Origin: Desarmillaria ectypa
Taxonomy: Eukaryota > Basidiomycota > Agaricomycetes > Agaricales > Physalacriaceae
Assembly: GCA_030407005.1 (NCBI GenBank)
Contig: JAUDYN010000003.1
Span: 868,001 to 932,000, forward strand
Direction of reading: 5' to 3'
Length of the DNA stretch: 64,000 nucleotides
A model generated the notes under the pieces. The model had not been told where the DNA came from. It searched no databases and saw nothing but the letters and a program-made list of their open reading frames with translations. This document shows, one piece after another, positions 36,998 to 48,062 of this stretch; positions within the stretch are counted from its first letter, which is position 1, and each line of letters begins with the position of its first letter. The position numbers and the translations under genes are program-made.

Positions 36998-39071
36998 TCA
37001 GTATCTGTTCTTCGACGATAGCTTGTGGTAAGCATACCCCCAGAGCGCCATTTCAGCTTTGCTGGTCTTGACCTTACGCATGTCGGCACCACGTTCTATT
37101 AGTACATCAATGAATTGATGACAATGCTACGTAGGATGAGAATGAAGTCGCTGAACATATACGTGACAAGAACGTACTTCGATTGTCGTCCTACCGGATG
37201 CATTAGCGTCCAGGCACCTACGACTCACCACGAAAATATTACCTGTAATGACCGGACAGAGGCGACAGTGAATGGATAATGCCATCTCTGACGGTTATAA
37301 GGCCAGCTGACGTAACTAGTCCTCCGGCAAGAAACGACGAGTGCTGGAACGTTCCTGTGTCTATGATGCAAAAGACTGAGTGTTCATAACAGTTAGTTGC
37401 AAATGGACAACCTTTGGTTCCAATAAAGATGTTGTGAAGAGATGAGCGTTTTCCCTCATTCTCAATAGACGGAAAATTTGCTAACAATGCTTGTCCTGAG
37501 ATGAAGATAAATTTTAAAAACAGAAGACGTGATGTTAAGGTACTGCACCAAAACAAAAATCTAGGTCTTTCGTTTAACTAACGATCGATAATCCCTTTGA
37601 TGGTAAAATACCGACAGAACGCCCTGGTGACTTTATTTTTTCCCTTTCTCATTTCCTGTATAATGGTAGACTTCGTCGCTCTCTTCGTTGAATGTCAAGG
37701 ATGAAGATATTGAGGATGTAAAGCTTCCACGATGGCCGGCCACTGGGGGATGACCTCCGAGTCGGGTATGATACCTTGCTCATTACCAGAATCCTTCCAG
37801 TGACTAGCACTAGTGTCGACGAGCTCGTCGCTCCTATCCCAGCGCAATCTGCCTTGCGCGTCGATCTTGACGAAATAATTTAGTTCTACCAAGCGGATGC
37901 GCGACACTGCACTAAAATATAAGTATTTTTGCCCCCAAATATGCAGAAAGTATTCAAAGTTTTTTCTCGGCATTTTTGTAGAAACAACGTTATAAATATT
38001 TATATCCTTTTACTGTATTTGGAAAATTTTGCAGAAAATAGTGAAAAATTCAAAATACTTTTAGTACTTTTTTCAGTGAAAAAATGGTGAAAAAATTTTG
38101 CATATTTTCTATGTATTCATAGGTAAAAATACATTGTTTTTCATCCAGTGTGAGCAAGAAATAAAGATGAAATGGCGTGAATATACTTTGTTCTGCAGAT
38201 ATGTATCTGGTCATTTCAGTAGATCATTGTATGTACCAAGGAAGACCAGGCTGACTCACTGTATTCTCTAAGGGGGTATATGGATTATGAGAAGCATAAG
38301 TAACTGGATAAAGGCCAGGTTTGTCTACCTCTTGTTCAAACTGGGAGCGAAGACACTCATCGAGTGACAGTGATTTTCCGTTCCCGACGTCGAGCCTATA
38401 GCATAAGATTAAATAAACAGGGTGATCCATGCGCTAGAACACGCACCATCGAAAGAAGTTGTCCTCCGTGCTTTCTTGCTGCCAATGCTTATGATACCAC
38501 TACAGGCCAATGAGTGCCTCATATACTGAACAATGGCGTGGCAAAGCAGATACCTTCTGTTATTTCACGTTAAATGGTGAAAGGCACAATATTCAAGAGA
38601 CTCAACGATTAGAACTGGTGTTTACTACGATCACTTTCACTCTCAGTGTTCGACTGACTCCCTGTGTTGTTTGAGACGCACCCATCGATGAGCTCGAGCC
38701 AATGTTGAGCTTCAAGTTCTTTGTTCTTCGTTTGAGGCTTATCCACGCCTGATTGTTGTAGAGGATTATTGGCGTCTTGTAACCGGCTCGCGAAGAAGAT
38801 GCTACGTTTCCACCGTTCTGAAGGCGTGTTATTATTACGGTAGGCAGCTATTCTTCCCATCTAGGTTAGATGTGTCAGAGAAATAGAAAAAAGTCAGAGA
38901 ACCCAAGTATACCTTCAATCGAGCATGCATTGCAGCGTCCTTACAGCGGATGTCTGGATTCATTAATCCCGGCTTTGCTTCGTTATTCCTTGATCTCCAG
39001 AATCTCTGTAAGACTTCTGCGGCGGCTTGTCGCCTTTTCTCATCTTCCTCGCTGTCGATGTAGGTACTCAT
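36998..39071 (-). CDS. IQ-motif protein of a fungal family of unknown function
   Basis: No established function; a family I recognise from mushroom-type fungi, with an N-terminal IQ-like calmodulin-binding motif. ATG 39071 opens [20 protein letters not shown], then LQRFWRSR (IQ-like), [76 protein letters not shown] and [16 protein letters not shown], then [67 protein letters not shown] and [10 protein letters not shown]. Stop 36998-37000. The intron between SAEQ and KLNYFV (37886-38186) is 301 bases because a MITE-like element sits in it. Some middle exon limits (37240-37690) are approximate. Probably calcium/calmodulin-linked (inference). Confidence 0.75.
37905..38150. mobile_element. MITE-like element with long imperfect terminal inverted repeats
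   Basis: A 246-base, very AT-rich insert. The outer 62 bases at each end (37905-37966 and 38089-38150) are inverted copies without gaps, agreeing at about 44 of 62 positions by hand count. Both ends begin CACTG; the best-kept inner block is GTATTTTT.CC and AGAAA.TAT.CAAA.TTTTTTC. It has no coding frame, so it would be non-autonomous. No clear target-site duplication remains, so it is old. It lies wholly inside one intron of the IQ-motif gene, and removing it leaves 55 bases, a usual intron length here. Confidence 0.6.
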
Positions 39072-39350
39072 TGGGGTCGGTGGTAACTGTGTGGTGTAAA
39101 GTAGTAGAATGACGTCACAGCGTAATTACTAGGACATTAATAGATGGCTACAAATGGTTACCGATGGGACTATACTAAACAAATGACATGAACGACAACG
39201 AAGAGATGTGTAGGAGTAGCAAGAAGGATGAACAGATGAATGTGCGAATGGATGAGCGATAGATGCGCAGTGGAGAGAGAACGTGGAGATGAGAGTGAAA
39301 AGACAATGTTCAGAGGCGAAGGAAACCAGTAATGGATATCCTAGTTAAAT

Positions 39351-42300
39351 CCAGTAAACTGCCAGTCAGGATCAAGTGCTAAATATTTATGTTTCCGCAG
39401 TTCCTGTGAGGATGGACGTTCCTCGGGATTTCTAGTTGTGTATTGTTAGCAAATACAGTAAAAATCAAAAATGGGCCTACATTGCGAAGCATTTCTTGCG
39501 GAAATCATCAGCAAGGTCTGACAGGATGATGCCTTCAGGTACGGGAGGTGGCTGCTTCAACTGATAAAGCTGATCGGAAACATCAATCGAGTGCCACTGA
39601 AAAGGATCCATGAAATACTACCTTAAACATAACAGCGACCATCTCATCTCCCTGCCACGGTCTTGTTCCCGCCCACATCTCCAGAACGACACAGCCGACA
39701 CTCCAGATGTCAACTTTGAAGTTGTATCCCTTGCCTTGCGGATTGACGACCTCAGGAGCCATCCAAAATACGGTTCCCTGCATGGCAGTTTCCGCGCCGC
39801 CACTTCTATCGTCCGTCCGCTTTGAAATCCCGAAATCCGAAATCTTACAAACGCCCGACATCTCTACGAGAATATTGTCAGCCTTTAGATCCTGTAATGA
39901 TGTTAGTAGCGCTCTTCGACTGTCGAAACATGAGTGACTGACCCGATGAAGAATCCCTTTTGAGTGAAGGTACTCTAAACCACCAAGGATCTGTCTAGTG
40001 AAAGATCTCGTAACCTCTTCGCTAAATCTGCCGTGCTTCAAAAGACAGCTTCCAATAGAGCCACCAGGAACGTATTCCAAAAAGCTGTTGAGAAGTGATC
40101 AGCTAGGTGCAGAGAACGCAAAAATTTTCGCTGACGCACATGCTTAGATTTGAGGGTGTTTCCTCGAATCCCAAGTACTGCACTATGTTTGGATGATCCA
40201 AGTCTTTCAACGTTTCGCTCTCAAGCTTCAACGCTTGAACTACAGTAACTTGTCGGGAATCATTCTTGTCACTCGTGGTCCTCGGGATTTCGACTTGTTT
40301 AACGGCAATCATCTCCCCCGTCGTGGCATTAAGAGCAAGATAAACGCGTCCGTACGTCCCTCTACCGATCAATTCTCCTCGGACCCATTTGAAAGTAGCT
40401 GTAAAGGAATCAGTTTAGCTATGTAAAATAGGTGTTGTTGAATACTAACTCGGACCGCCAGAGGGTGATTCGGGAGAAGGTCCACCCATATTTGCTCGGG
40501 CTTGTGCTGTAGTAACCTCTTCCAGCCGACTGCCCCACAGTTTTGTGCTTCTTTTGCGTAATACACTCGAAGCGAAGGAAGAGTCTGCTTTGGAGGTGCG
40601 ATTGATCCGCCGTTTGTGCTCCTCAGCTACATGCCGAATTGACTTCTTTCCTTTGACACGCGACTTCTCAGTCATTAATGGAATAGGAGGCACAGCAATA
40701 GATGCCGGTTCGGGACTGATTTCCACAATTTGTTCTACAGTTGTAGGTGAGGTACCACCAGAGTTCGCCTCGATAACAGGCTTATCCAAGTCATGTTCCG
40801 GGAAGAAATCCTCCAGGCGCTCATAGACATCCTCCGGAGGTGGGCGAGTGTCAGTAAAAGTGCTTCCTCTTCCTCTTGTCTTTAGCTTCGCTGTCTGTGA
40901 TGAAGACACAGGAGTTGACTGCGAGCCACTGGACTGAGAGGACTGGACTGTTACGCTGGGAATAGGAATAGTACTTGGCGTAGTATCCAACGTCAAGAAG
41001 GGCTTCTTCCATGTACCGGAGTCCGCGTGGTCACTGTCCGAGTCGTCACCACTGGAGCTGTTATAAAACTCCATAGATGACATCTCCAACGATGGCTTGG
41101 AATTAGGAAGGAAAGATGATGTTTTATCTCGGCGAAGAGGTGGTACAACTGTACTTTCCGCTTGATCCGGATCTACTTGGAGAAGCCATGCACGTTTGTC
41201 TGTCCCCAGGGTAGATTCTGAAGATGCATCACAGGGCATGCCTACTGCCGTCCCCGATGAAGTCTCAGCACTGCTCGTCAGCATTCTTTGGCGTGTTGAT
41301 CTTGGGCTATGCGGACTGATGGGACTTTGCGGTGGAGACTTTGTGGCGGTATCAGTGTGAACATCCCGAGAGCTATTATAGAACCGCGTAGGACCAGAGA
41401 GGGGCAGGGAAGGCGCGGGAGGAGAACGTGCTGAGTCTGGATATTCCATCGTGTTAGAATATGATGGCGTTGGCCGCTGGTACTTGTTTGTCGGAGACGT
41501 CATAGGAGTCCTGACATCGCTGAGAGCCGAAACCGGTCTTGGGAATGGGTCTTGGCTGGGTGACATGTAACCTCCCGGATATCCAGTTGTTCTGCCATTA
41601 TACTGCGAAGAGCGCTGGGATGGACCTTGGACCGGCAGGGGTTTAACAGGTGTCCGCGACTCATAAGGCTTAGCTCCGGACATGAAAGGAATATTTCCGT
41701 TTGTTCTATTCATAGAGGTCTGTCCATTATGACGTCGAGGCATGCCAGGCTGCAACGTAGCAGGATGTCCGCCATTGAAGGCGGCAGCCCGAAGGTTATC
41801 CATGCTCTTGGCACCTGTTCTGATGGGTCTCCAAGGGTCGGTGGATGAGGTAGGGGTACCAGTCGACTTTTGGTCAGCCTTCTCTTCACCTTTCCAAGTT
41901 ACGACGTAGGTTGAAGGTACAGGTTGACCGGCCGCACGACTCGTTCCGGGACTACGAATCTCGGGAGATGCATGAGGTACAGGCGGCGGAGGATGACGCG
42001 GAGGAGCCGGCACTACTATAGGGCGACCTGATTGCGTAGCTTTGTATCGTGAGGGATACAATGGATTTTTGACTCGGCACTGCTTTGGCGACTGGCGGGG
42101 AGGCGGGGAGGTCGGGATCTCCTGATCACGGGGAACGACGACCCAAGATTCTGGGCGGGCCAGATTTTCATCTAGGTCCCGTCGTTGTGGTTCGAGCCTT
42201 CCCCTTACACGGCGTTCTTTTGATTGGAGATTATCTCGAGATGGCTGATGGTCAAGGCTGCCTTGTTGACTTTGCCACTGCCGACCTGCCGTCTCGAAAA

Positions 42301-43831
42301 TTTGTTCTGCCGCTCTCAATGCTTGCTCTCTTTCGGCAGCAGCATCAGATCCAGAACGCCCATGAGTTCGTGTGGCGGGAGGGATCAGGCTATTGTCATC
42401 AAAGGTGGTGCTGAGAGGGGATAGAGGTGGTGGTGCGGATGATAGAGGCGGAGGAGGGGGTGGAGCTGGGACAAGGTTTCCGTACCAATTGACAAATTGT
42501 TTTGCCTCACTTTGTCCGCCGGTTGGAGGAGAGGGTGTAGTTGAGCGGGGAGGTATGAGGGGAGAAGAAGGTCGGGCAGGAGCACTCGGGCGACGTCCGG
42601 AGGAGGGCGGAACGGCAACAGCGCTGGTTATAGTATTGAGATGTGGGTGGGGAGGTGGGCGCATGGTTGTTCTATGATTATCGGCGTCAACGTCAGCATC
42701 ATAAGCAGCGGCTTGTTCTGTAGGTATCTGCTCGCTAGCTGAGGACAGACTTCCATGGCGCGAACGAGATCGTCGTCGCGGCCTTAGAGGTGCACAAGAT
42801 GGTAGGACAGGAGGAGGTACAGTGTTGACACTGGGAGAAAGTGAGCTCGGTAATGAGGGTGTAGCTTCATGTACAGGCGCAGACGAATGCGAGACAAGAA
42901 GCTTCAGCGTCCCTTTGGAATCGCCAAACTCTCGACAGAGTTCAAACAACTTTGCATCTGTCAGCGCGTCGCCAATAGCAAAGGCACCTATTTCGGTGCG
43001 ATAAATAGAAAAGCGAGACTGCTCATCATCGTCAATGTGTAACTATATAGAGCTAAGTATTCGTGTAGACATCAGAGTTAACGGATCACACACCTTGGAG
43101 AAGACACACTCTCGAATGACCGCTGCACTCTGTACCCCACTTATGTCAACATTGACATAGGTATCAGAGTCTGCTGTAGCAAGAATAGAGACTTTATCCG
43201 AAACTGTGGTGGTAGAGCTATGGCTAGAAGTGGAAGTATAAGAGTCGGGAGTAGAAACAGTAGGCGACTATGAGTAGATCATCAGTGTTATGAGGGAAAC
43301 TAAAACAAGGCCACGCACTGTATTGACTGGTGGTGGGGCAGGCGGTACAGGCTGAGGTCGAGTATGAAGAGATCTGTGTTGAAAAGGTGACTTGAGCTGC
43401 TGAAAGATCTTGCCGGTGACGTTACGAGAAGTGGAGATATGGATATCGTTCCGCCCACTTCGGTCATTATTATACGATACGATAGTGGGATCCTGCTGAG
43501 GTAAAAAATCGGTAGAAAGATCCACAGGAGGTATTGGAAGGCCTGGGGTGCTTGGGGGCGGGGTCGACTCATCGGCGGCTGGGGAACTGGTACTGGACGG
43601 CGATGAAAGAGACTGGTGAGATGCCTGGGAACGAGGAATACGGGGTGCCATGTTTGTCGTCAAAGGAGAAGGCGCCGGTGGAGGAGACTTGGGAACATTA
43701 GGAAGTGGCGCGCGGCGATGGTAGGGATTGACATTAGTGGGCCTATCTTCTTCACTGCTCTCCGAATCAGAGCCGGGATTGACGACATGGAAAGTAAGGC
43801 GCGGCTTGGGAAACCTAGGTAGCTCTGACAT
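39351..43831 (-). CDS. BCK1: Bck1-type MAP kinase kinase kinase, canonical order
   Basis: MAPKKK of the cell-wall-integrity pathway (Pkc1 to Bck1 to Mkk to Slt2 in yeast). ATG 43831 opens MSELPRFPKPRLTFHVVNPG. An RA-like region follows (LHIDDDEQSRFSIYRTEIGA, AKLFELCREFGDSKGTLKLL), then a long Pro/Ser-rich stretch with many proline runs, and blocks EDVYERLEDFFPEHDLDKPV, KSIRHVAEEHKRR and RSTKLWGSRLEEV. The kinase then reads FKWVRGELIGRGTYGRVYLA, AVKQVE, HRDLKADNIL, KISDFGISKR, TVFWMAPEV and DIWSVGCVVLEMWAGTRPW, ending NPEERPSSQELRKHKYL and WQFTGFN (stop 39351). The huge exon 40445-42949 has no intron. It is the paralogue of the permuted gene at 2506-4879. Open frame continues upstream of 43831 with other in-frame starts, but MSEL is the best match to the block order. 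Confidence 0.92.
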
Positions 43832-44307
43832 CGGAGGCAGAGCCTTGTATGCACAGTGCGCCAGTGGGAATATGATGAACTGTTGAAATGAGGCAAAAGG
43901 TCGTCGAACGTGGTCGTCACCAGCAGCGATGAGTAAACAGACGTGCTCAGCGAGCGATCCAGCAGCGAGCACAGCGGTGAAAAGGATGAAGGAAGGGAAG
44001 GAAAGGCTCCAGCGCCGACTTGAAGGAGGTCGTCGAGTCCAGGTACTCAGGATCTCACTCTGCTGATGTAAGACAAGTGCGCTGCCGCCTGCTTTCTAGA
44101 AAACTTTCATAGAAACACTCAGGCGGCTACCTGCGGCTGGACCTTTCCAAGAAAATTTCGTCGCATTCCTTTTGATTCTCGCCAGTTCTTGATGATAAAT
44201 GTATCCGAAAAAACTATACATTCTAGAAATACAGCCAACACGGTCTTCACAGTAATGGGTAATAAAAACACTGGTGCTCCTCAATGTCCGATATTCGTAT
44301 ATACGTA
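43832..44307. other. Intergenic: MAPKKK promoter side and Gid8 3' end
   Basis: About 476 bases between the MAPKKK start and the Gid8 stop, both genes leftward. It includes CAG-rich sequence (about 43925-43975) that is open in the MAPKKK frame and is probably 5' leader. No separate gene seen. Confidence 0.5.
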
Positions 44308-45359
44308 TCATTCCGTGTTCCCCACCTTGGGAAATTCTGCTCTTGGCTCCAGCATCGTCTCACCCCAGCTGAGTAACTTCAAGAGACCCACTAGCTTCAC
44401 TTCCTTGCCTTGACTCAGGCTCTCCAAAATCGCTGCATTCACCTCCCCAGCTGTTTTCAGACGCTGCGCGGGTGATAAAAGATCCGAAATTGACGTGGGC
44501 GTTGACGACGTCGACTCGAATGCCAAGAGTGCCATAGTTCGTTCCAACTCAGTTAGAAATTCGGGGCTCTCCTCACCACGAGGAGCTAATTCCTCCTGCG
44601 CAAATCGAAGAGCATCGGCAATCCGCCCATGTCTTATAAACTCTATCAGTTTCTGTTGTTGTAAATGAAAGTATAGCGCTGGATTGGTATCCAGTATCTG
44701 TAGAGCGCATCAATGATTGCCCGTCTAATACAAGTATGCAGAAAATGAAAAAGCTCATATTGAAGACTGAAGTTTTTGGTTGAGTCTCCTCACTGACCCG
44801 AAGGTCTGAGAGTGGTGCATGAAAAGTTTAATCTTGTGATCCCTGCCGAGGGGAACTTGACAGAAAAAAACACACACCTCCGGATTGAGATCGTTGACGC
44901 GAGTGATAGCATCTTCCACGTCACCACGTTGTAGAGCTTCACGAATACTCATTCGGCTCTCAATGCTTTCAAAGTCTACGGGCGGCGTCAGATTGGCCTC
45001 TTGGCTAAATTCCTCGGCAGCGGATTTGTAGCCTTCAATAACGAGGTAATCCATGATGAGGCGGTTAAGGTCCCTGCCAAGTAAAATCGTCAATTCTCCA
45101 GTAACGAAAGGAGAAACCGTAGAATTAATCAGATAATAAAAGTAATTCTTTGCGCTCATCAAAGAAGTCAGAGAGATTCCCATTGATTTTATCATCATAG
45201 AAGAGATACAGAGAATAAGGACTCACGTTTTGGATACCTGAACCTCGTGCATACGGCGGTCCCATTCTTCCTCGCGTATTCGTAGCTTCGATGTGGACGT
45301 AGGTGCAGACTGCTGGATCAAGTCAATGCTGGTCACGAATGTGCCCACTAACTCACCAT
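44308..45359 (-). CDS. GID8: GID/CTLH ubiquitin ligase subunit Gid8 (LisH-CTLH-CRA)
   Basis: Core scaffold subunit of the GID/CTLH E3 ligase, which in yeast degrades gluconeogenic enzymes. Domains: REEEWDRRMHEVQVSK, LisH (DLNRLIMDYLVIEGYKSAAE), CTLH (MSIREALQRGDVEDAITRVN), and CRA (ALYFHLQQQKLIEFIRHGRI, ADALRFAQEELAPRG, LERTMALLAFE), ending PRAEFPKVGNTE at 44308. The likely start is an unusual three-base exon: ATG 45357-45359 is followed at once by an intron (GTGAGT, ending GATCCAG) and then QSAPTSTSKLRIREEEW, the family N-terminus. No other in-frame ATG exists before MHEVQV. Length, about 235 residues, matches the family. It is divergent from the nitrilase gene with 207 bases between starts. 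Confidence 0.9.
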
Positions 45360-45566
45360 GGAGAAAACGAGGGAATGAAAAATTTCGTCCTTTTATGGCT
45401 ATCCAACTCGGTTGGTTTAGGGCAGGTCAAGCGACATTGGTCCGGACCGGTATTTGATCCGGTTACCTGCCTGAGGGTGTCACGACATTATCTCGCTATC
45501 CCGCCGGCAAAAGGCACATACTGCAGTCCCAATGCCCGGATTCTTTCTTTGTCACCCTCAGCTTCA

Positions 45567-46774
45567 ATGGTGCAACACACAGTACGCGCCTCGGTAGTGC
45601 AAACTTGTAGTCAGGCGTACAACTTGGACGCCACACTTCAGAAACTGGAAGAACTTACTCGTTTAGCTAAGGATCGCGATGGCTCGCAGCTTGCCGTATT
45701 TCCAGAGGCCTTGTAAGATTTCACTAGTGGTTGCGAACTATGCTGATGTTCCGTTCGCAGCATTGGAGGTGTTACAAATTCTTTCGGATGCATGTATGTG
45801 TTAGCTGATCGACTTCAGGATATCCCAAAATGTCCACCTTTGGTGCTGTCGTAGGCCTTAGAGCAGCCCAAGGACGAGACGAATTTTTACGTTACCATTC
45901 TGCGGCCATCGAAATCCCTTCTGTTGCGATCTCTCGGATAGAAGCTATCAGCAAAGAAACAGGTGTTTTCCTTGTTGTTGGCGTAATCGAACGAGACGGT
46001 GGAACGCTGTATTGCACTGCTGTTTTCATAGACCCAGAACAGGGTTATATCGCCAAGCACCGGAAGCTTGCGCCCACTGCATCTGAACGGCTGATTTGGG
46101 GCCAGGGAAATGGTTCCACTCTTTCCGTAGTCGACAAAGATTTCGGATCTTCTGGAGGAGCTGCGGTTCCAACCAAGATCTCGGCGACAATATGCTGGTA
46201 CGCTACAATGTTTCAAATTGAACTATCTGACACCTCTGACCTCACGCTTCTTAAGGGAGAATTACATGCCCTTACGTTCGTCCTACAACATGGTGAATCT
46301 TAGCCAGTCAATTAACTCAATGTGCCTTCTTAGTGCGTTATTTTTACTACTCAAAAGGAGTCCAGATCTATTGCGCACCCACCGTGGATTCCCGACCCGT
46401 TTGGCAGAATTCCATGATTCACATCGCTCTTGAGGGGCGTTGTTTCGTTCTTGCGGCCTGTCAATATGCAGAAGAGAAGGATTACCCTGTTGATCACGCG
46501 GTTGCAGATGTTTCAACACGTAACCCTCAGAATGTTATGATTGCCGGAGGGAGCGTCATTGTCAACCCTTTGGGTGAGGTGTTAGCTGGACCATTACTCA
46601 AAGGGGAGGGTGTCTTGACTGCCACTTTGGACTTGGATGATTGTGTCCGTGGCAAATTTGACTTGGACGTCGTTGGACATTATGCTCGTTCCGACGGTAA
46701 GTTGCTGGAATGTAGGTGAATCTTGACTGATGTCCACATTCATAGTCTTTAGTTTCTCAGCGAACTTGCAATGA
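45567..46774 (+). CDS. Nitrilase (carbon-nitrogen hydrolase)
   Basis: Hydrolyses nitriles to carboxylic acids and ammonia. ATG 45567 opens [20 protein letters not shown]. The catalytic triad is intact: Glu in VFPEAFIGGYP (joined across two introns), Lys in KHRKLAPT, and Cys in ISATICWENYMPLLR (joined across an intron with donor GTACGC). Then come [47 protein letters not shown] and [14 protein letters not shown], ending FSFSANLQ at 46772-46774. The WENYMPLLR form and the FIGGYP segment place it in the true nitrilase branch rather than among amidases. The C-terminal tail is short and the last exon weakly conserved, so the end may differ slightly. Confidence 0.92.
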
Positions 46775-47030
46775 TTTGCAGGGTACCTACGATCAAGACA
46801 AGGCCTGTATTGATTTGAAGAATACAAGTATCATGACTTTGCTCCCATTGTGACTGAAATGTTCTTTGTTTTGTCGATGCCACAACAAATTTTGAACAAT
46901 GAATGTTTCCAGGTGGCACTTGAAGCAAGCCAAAGGCACTATAAGAAGGCTAGCTAAGGGATAAAGCCTCTAACAGTCAACGCTAAGTGTTGGACGACTA
47001 ACTATACCGAACCTCATCATTCTCGACATC

Positions 47031-47597
47031 ATGGAATCCGCAAACGCATACGCCGCGGTATTTTCTACAGTACTTGCGCGTTGCGCCACGGCAAGCTTGC
47101 CCCAGGGACCATCAAAACATCATCGAGCTAAACCGGATGCATCCGGGGAAAACTACAACCCCATGTGCCGAAAGACGTTAGGAAAAGGTGCATTCCTGAA
47201 GGACGAGACTCTGCGTCGGGCGAAAGACGGCAAAATCATTCGGTCACCGGAGACAGAATCGCATTCAATGACAAGCCTCGCTCAGAACGGGAATATGCAC
47301 CATGGCGTTCCACGTCATGACTGCCCTGACTTCGGCGGAGATGCAACAAGGATGGAGGAGGTCGGAGCACCATTTCAGGCCATGTGCGGCTACATCCATG
47401 TCGATGCGCCCTCAATACACCTGGCTGTGATGAATGGAACATTGGCCCTTTCCCAGGATTGCCAGGAAGGGTACGGAACGATGCACAGTTATACGGGGAA
47501 CGGACCAAACGTGGAGATTGACGTCGATCCATGGCAACTATCCGAGGAGAACAGAATATTCGACATGTTCATCAACGTGGAGGAATGCGCTGCATAA
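47031..47597 (+). CDS. Orphan single-exon protein, 188 residues
   Basis: Not recognised. ATG 47031 (context GACATCATGG) opens an uninterrupted frame beginning MESANAYAAVFSTVLARCAT, with an early weakly hydrophobic stretch that could be a poor signal sequence. The C-terminal half looks more ordered: GYIHVDAPSIHLAVMNGTLA, then EIDVDPWQLSEENRIFDMFI. The middle is rich in His, Gly and charged residues. Unlike its neighbours it has no intron. A 98-codon frame on the opposite strand overlaps it. A real lineage-specific gene is plausible but unproven. Confidence 0.4.
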   Translation: MESANAYAAVFSTVLARCATASLPQGPSKHHRAKPDASGENYNPMCRKTLGKGAFLKDETLRRAKDGKIIRSPETESHSMTSLAQNGNMHHGVPRHDCPDFGGDATRMEEVGAPFQAMCGYIHVDAPSIHLAVMNGTLALSQDCQEGYGTMHSYTGNGPNVEIDVDPWQLSEENRIFDMFINVEECAA

Positions 47598-48062
47598 GGG
47601 GAAAGAAGGGTCTATGATTAGACGCCCCATGATGACACAACCGTACCGTACTAATGCCTTTAAAATTTTAATACTAGATAGCAATTGTATTTTGCTGGAA
47701 TTCGAGAGGATACCTCAAGGCGGGAGATCATGACCGCACGAAGAACACGTGTGAGCTAAAATTAAAAAAATACGACGGCGAAAATGGTTAGCAATGACGA
47801 GCAAGAAGAGACCTATAACATGGGTAAGCACTTTCTAGATGGGAGTAGAAACGGCTCACTTACATACGTCGTAACCGAGGCGCTGTTCCTGCCCAAGCCT
47901 AAACTGGGATTAGTCGCCGAGCTCAGTTGCCGACGCCACCTTAGCCAAACAGCGCACAACTTCTTTCCTCCCATCGTGCCAGTCGTCTCTACTGTAATTT
48001 TTTTTACCTCCCTTGCCGCTCTTTCCTTCTTCCTCTTACCCCCCTTTCTTTATTTCTCACAG
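47598..48062. other. Septin 5' region with likely leader intron
   Basis: Upstream of the septin start. Just before ATG 48063 there is a long pyrimidine tract ending TTTATTTCTCACAG, an almost perfect intron end that abuts the start codon. This suggests an intron in the 5' leader, with the donor upstream (for example GTAAGC at about 47823). The septin frame is also open upstream to 47784, so a longer N-terminus is a second option. Confidence 0.45.

Noticed and set aside
43832..43972. Longer N-terminus of the canonical MAPKKK starting at 43972
   Set aside because: The extra residues are hydrophobic and unlike Bck1 proteins; MSEL at 43831 directly precedes the conserved FHVVNP block.
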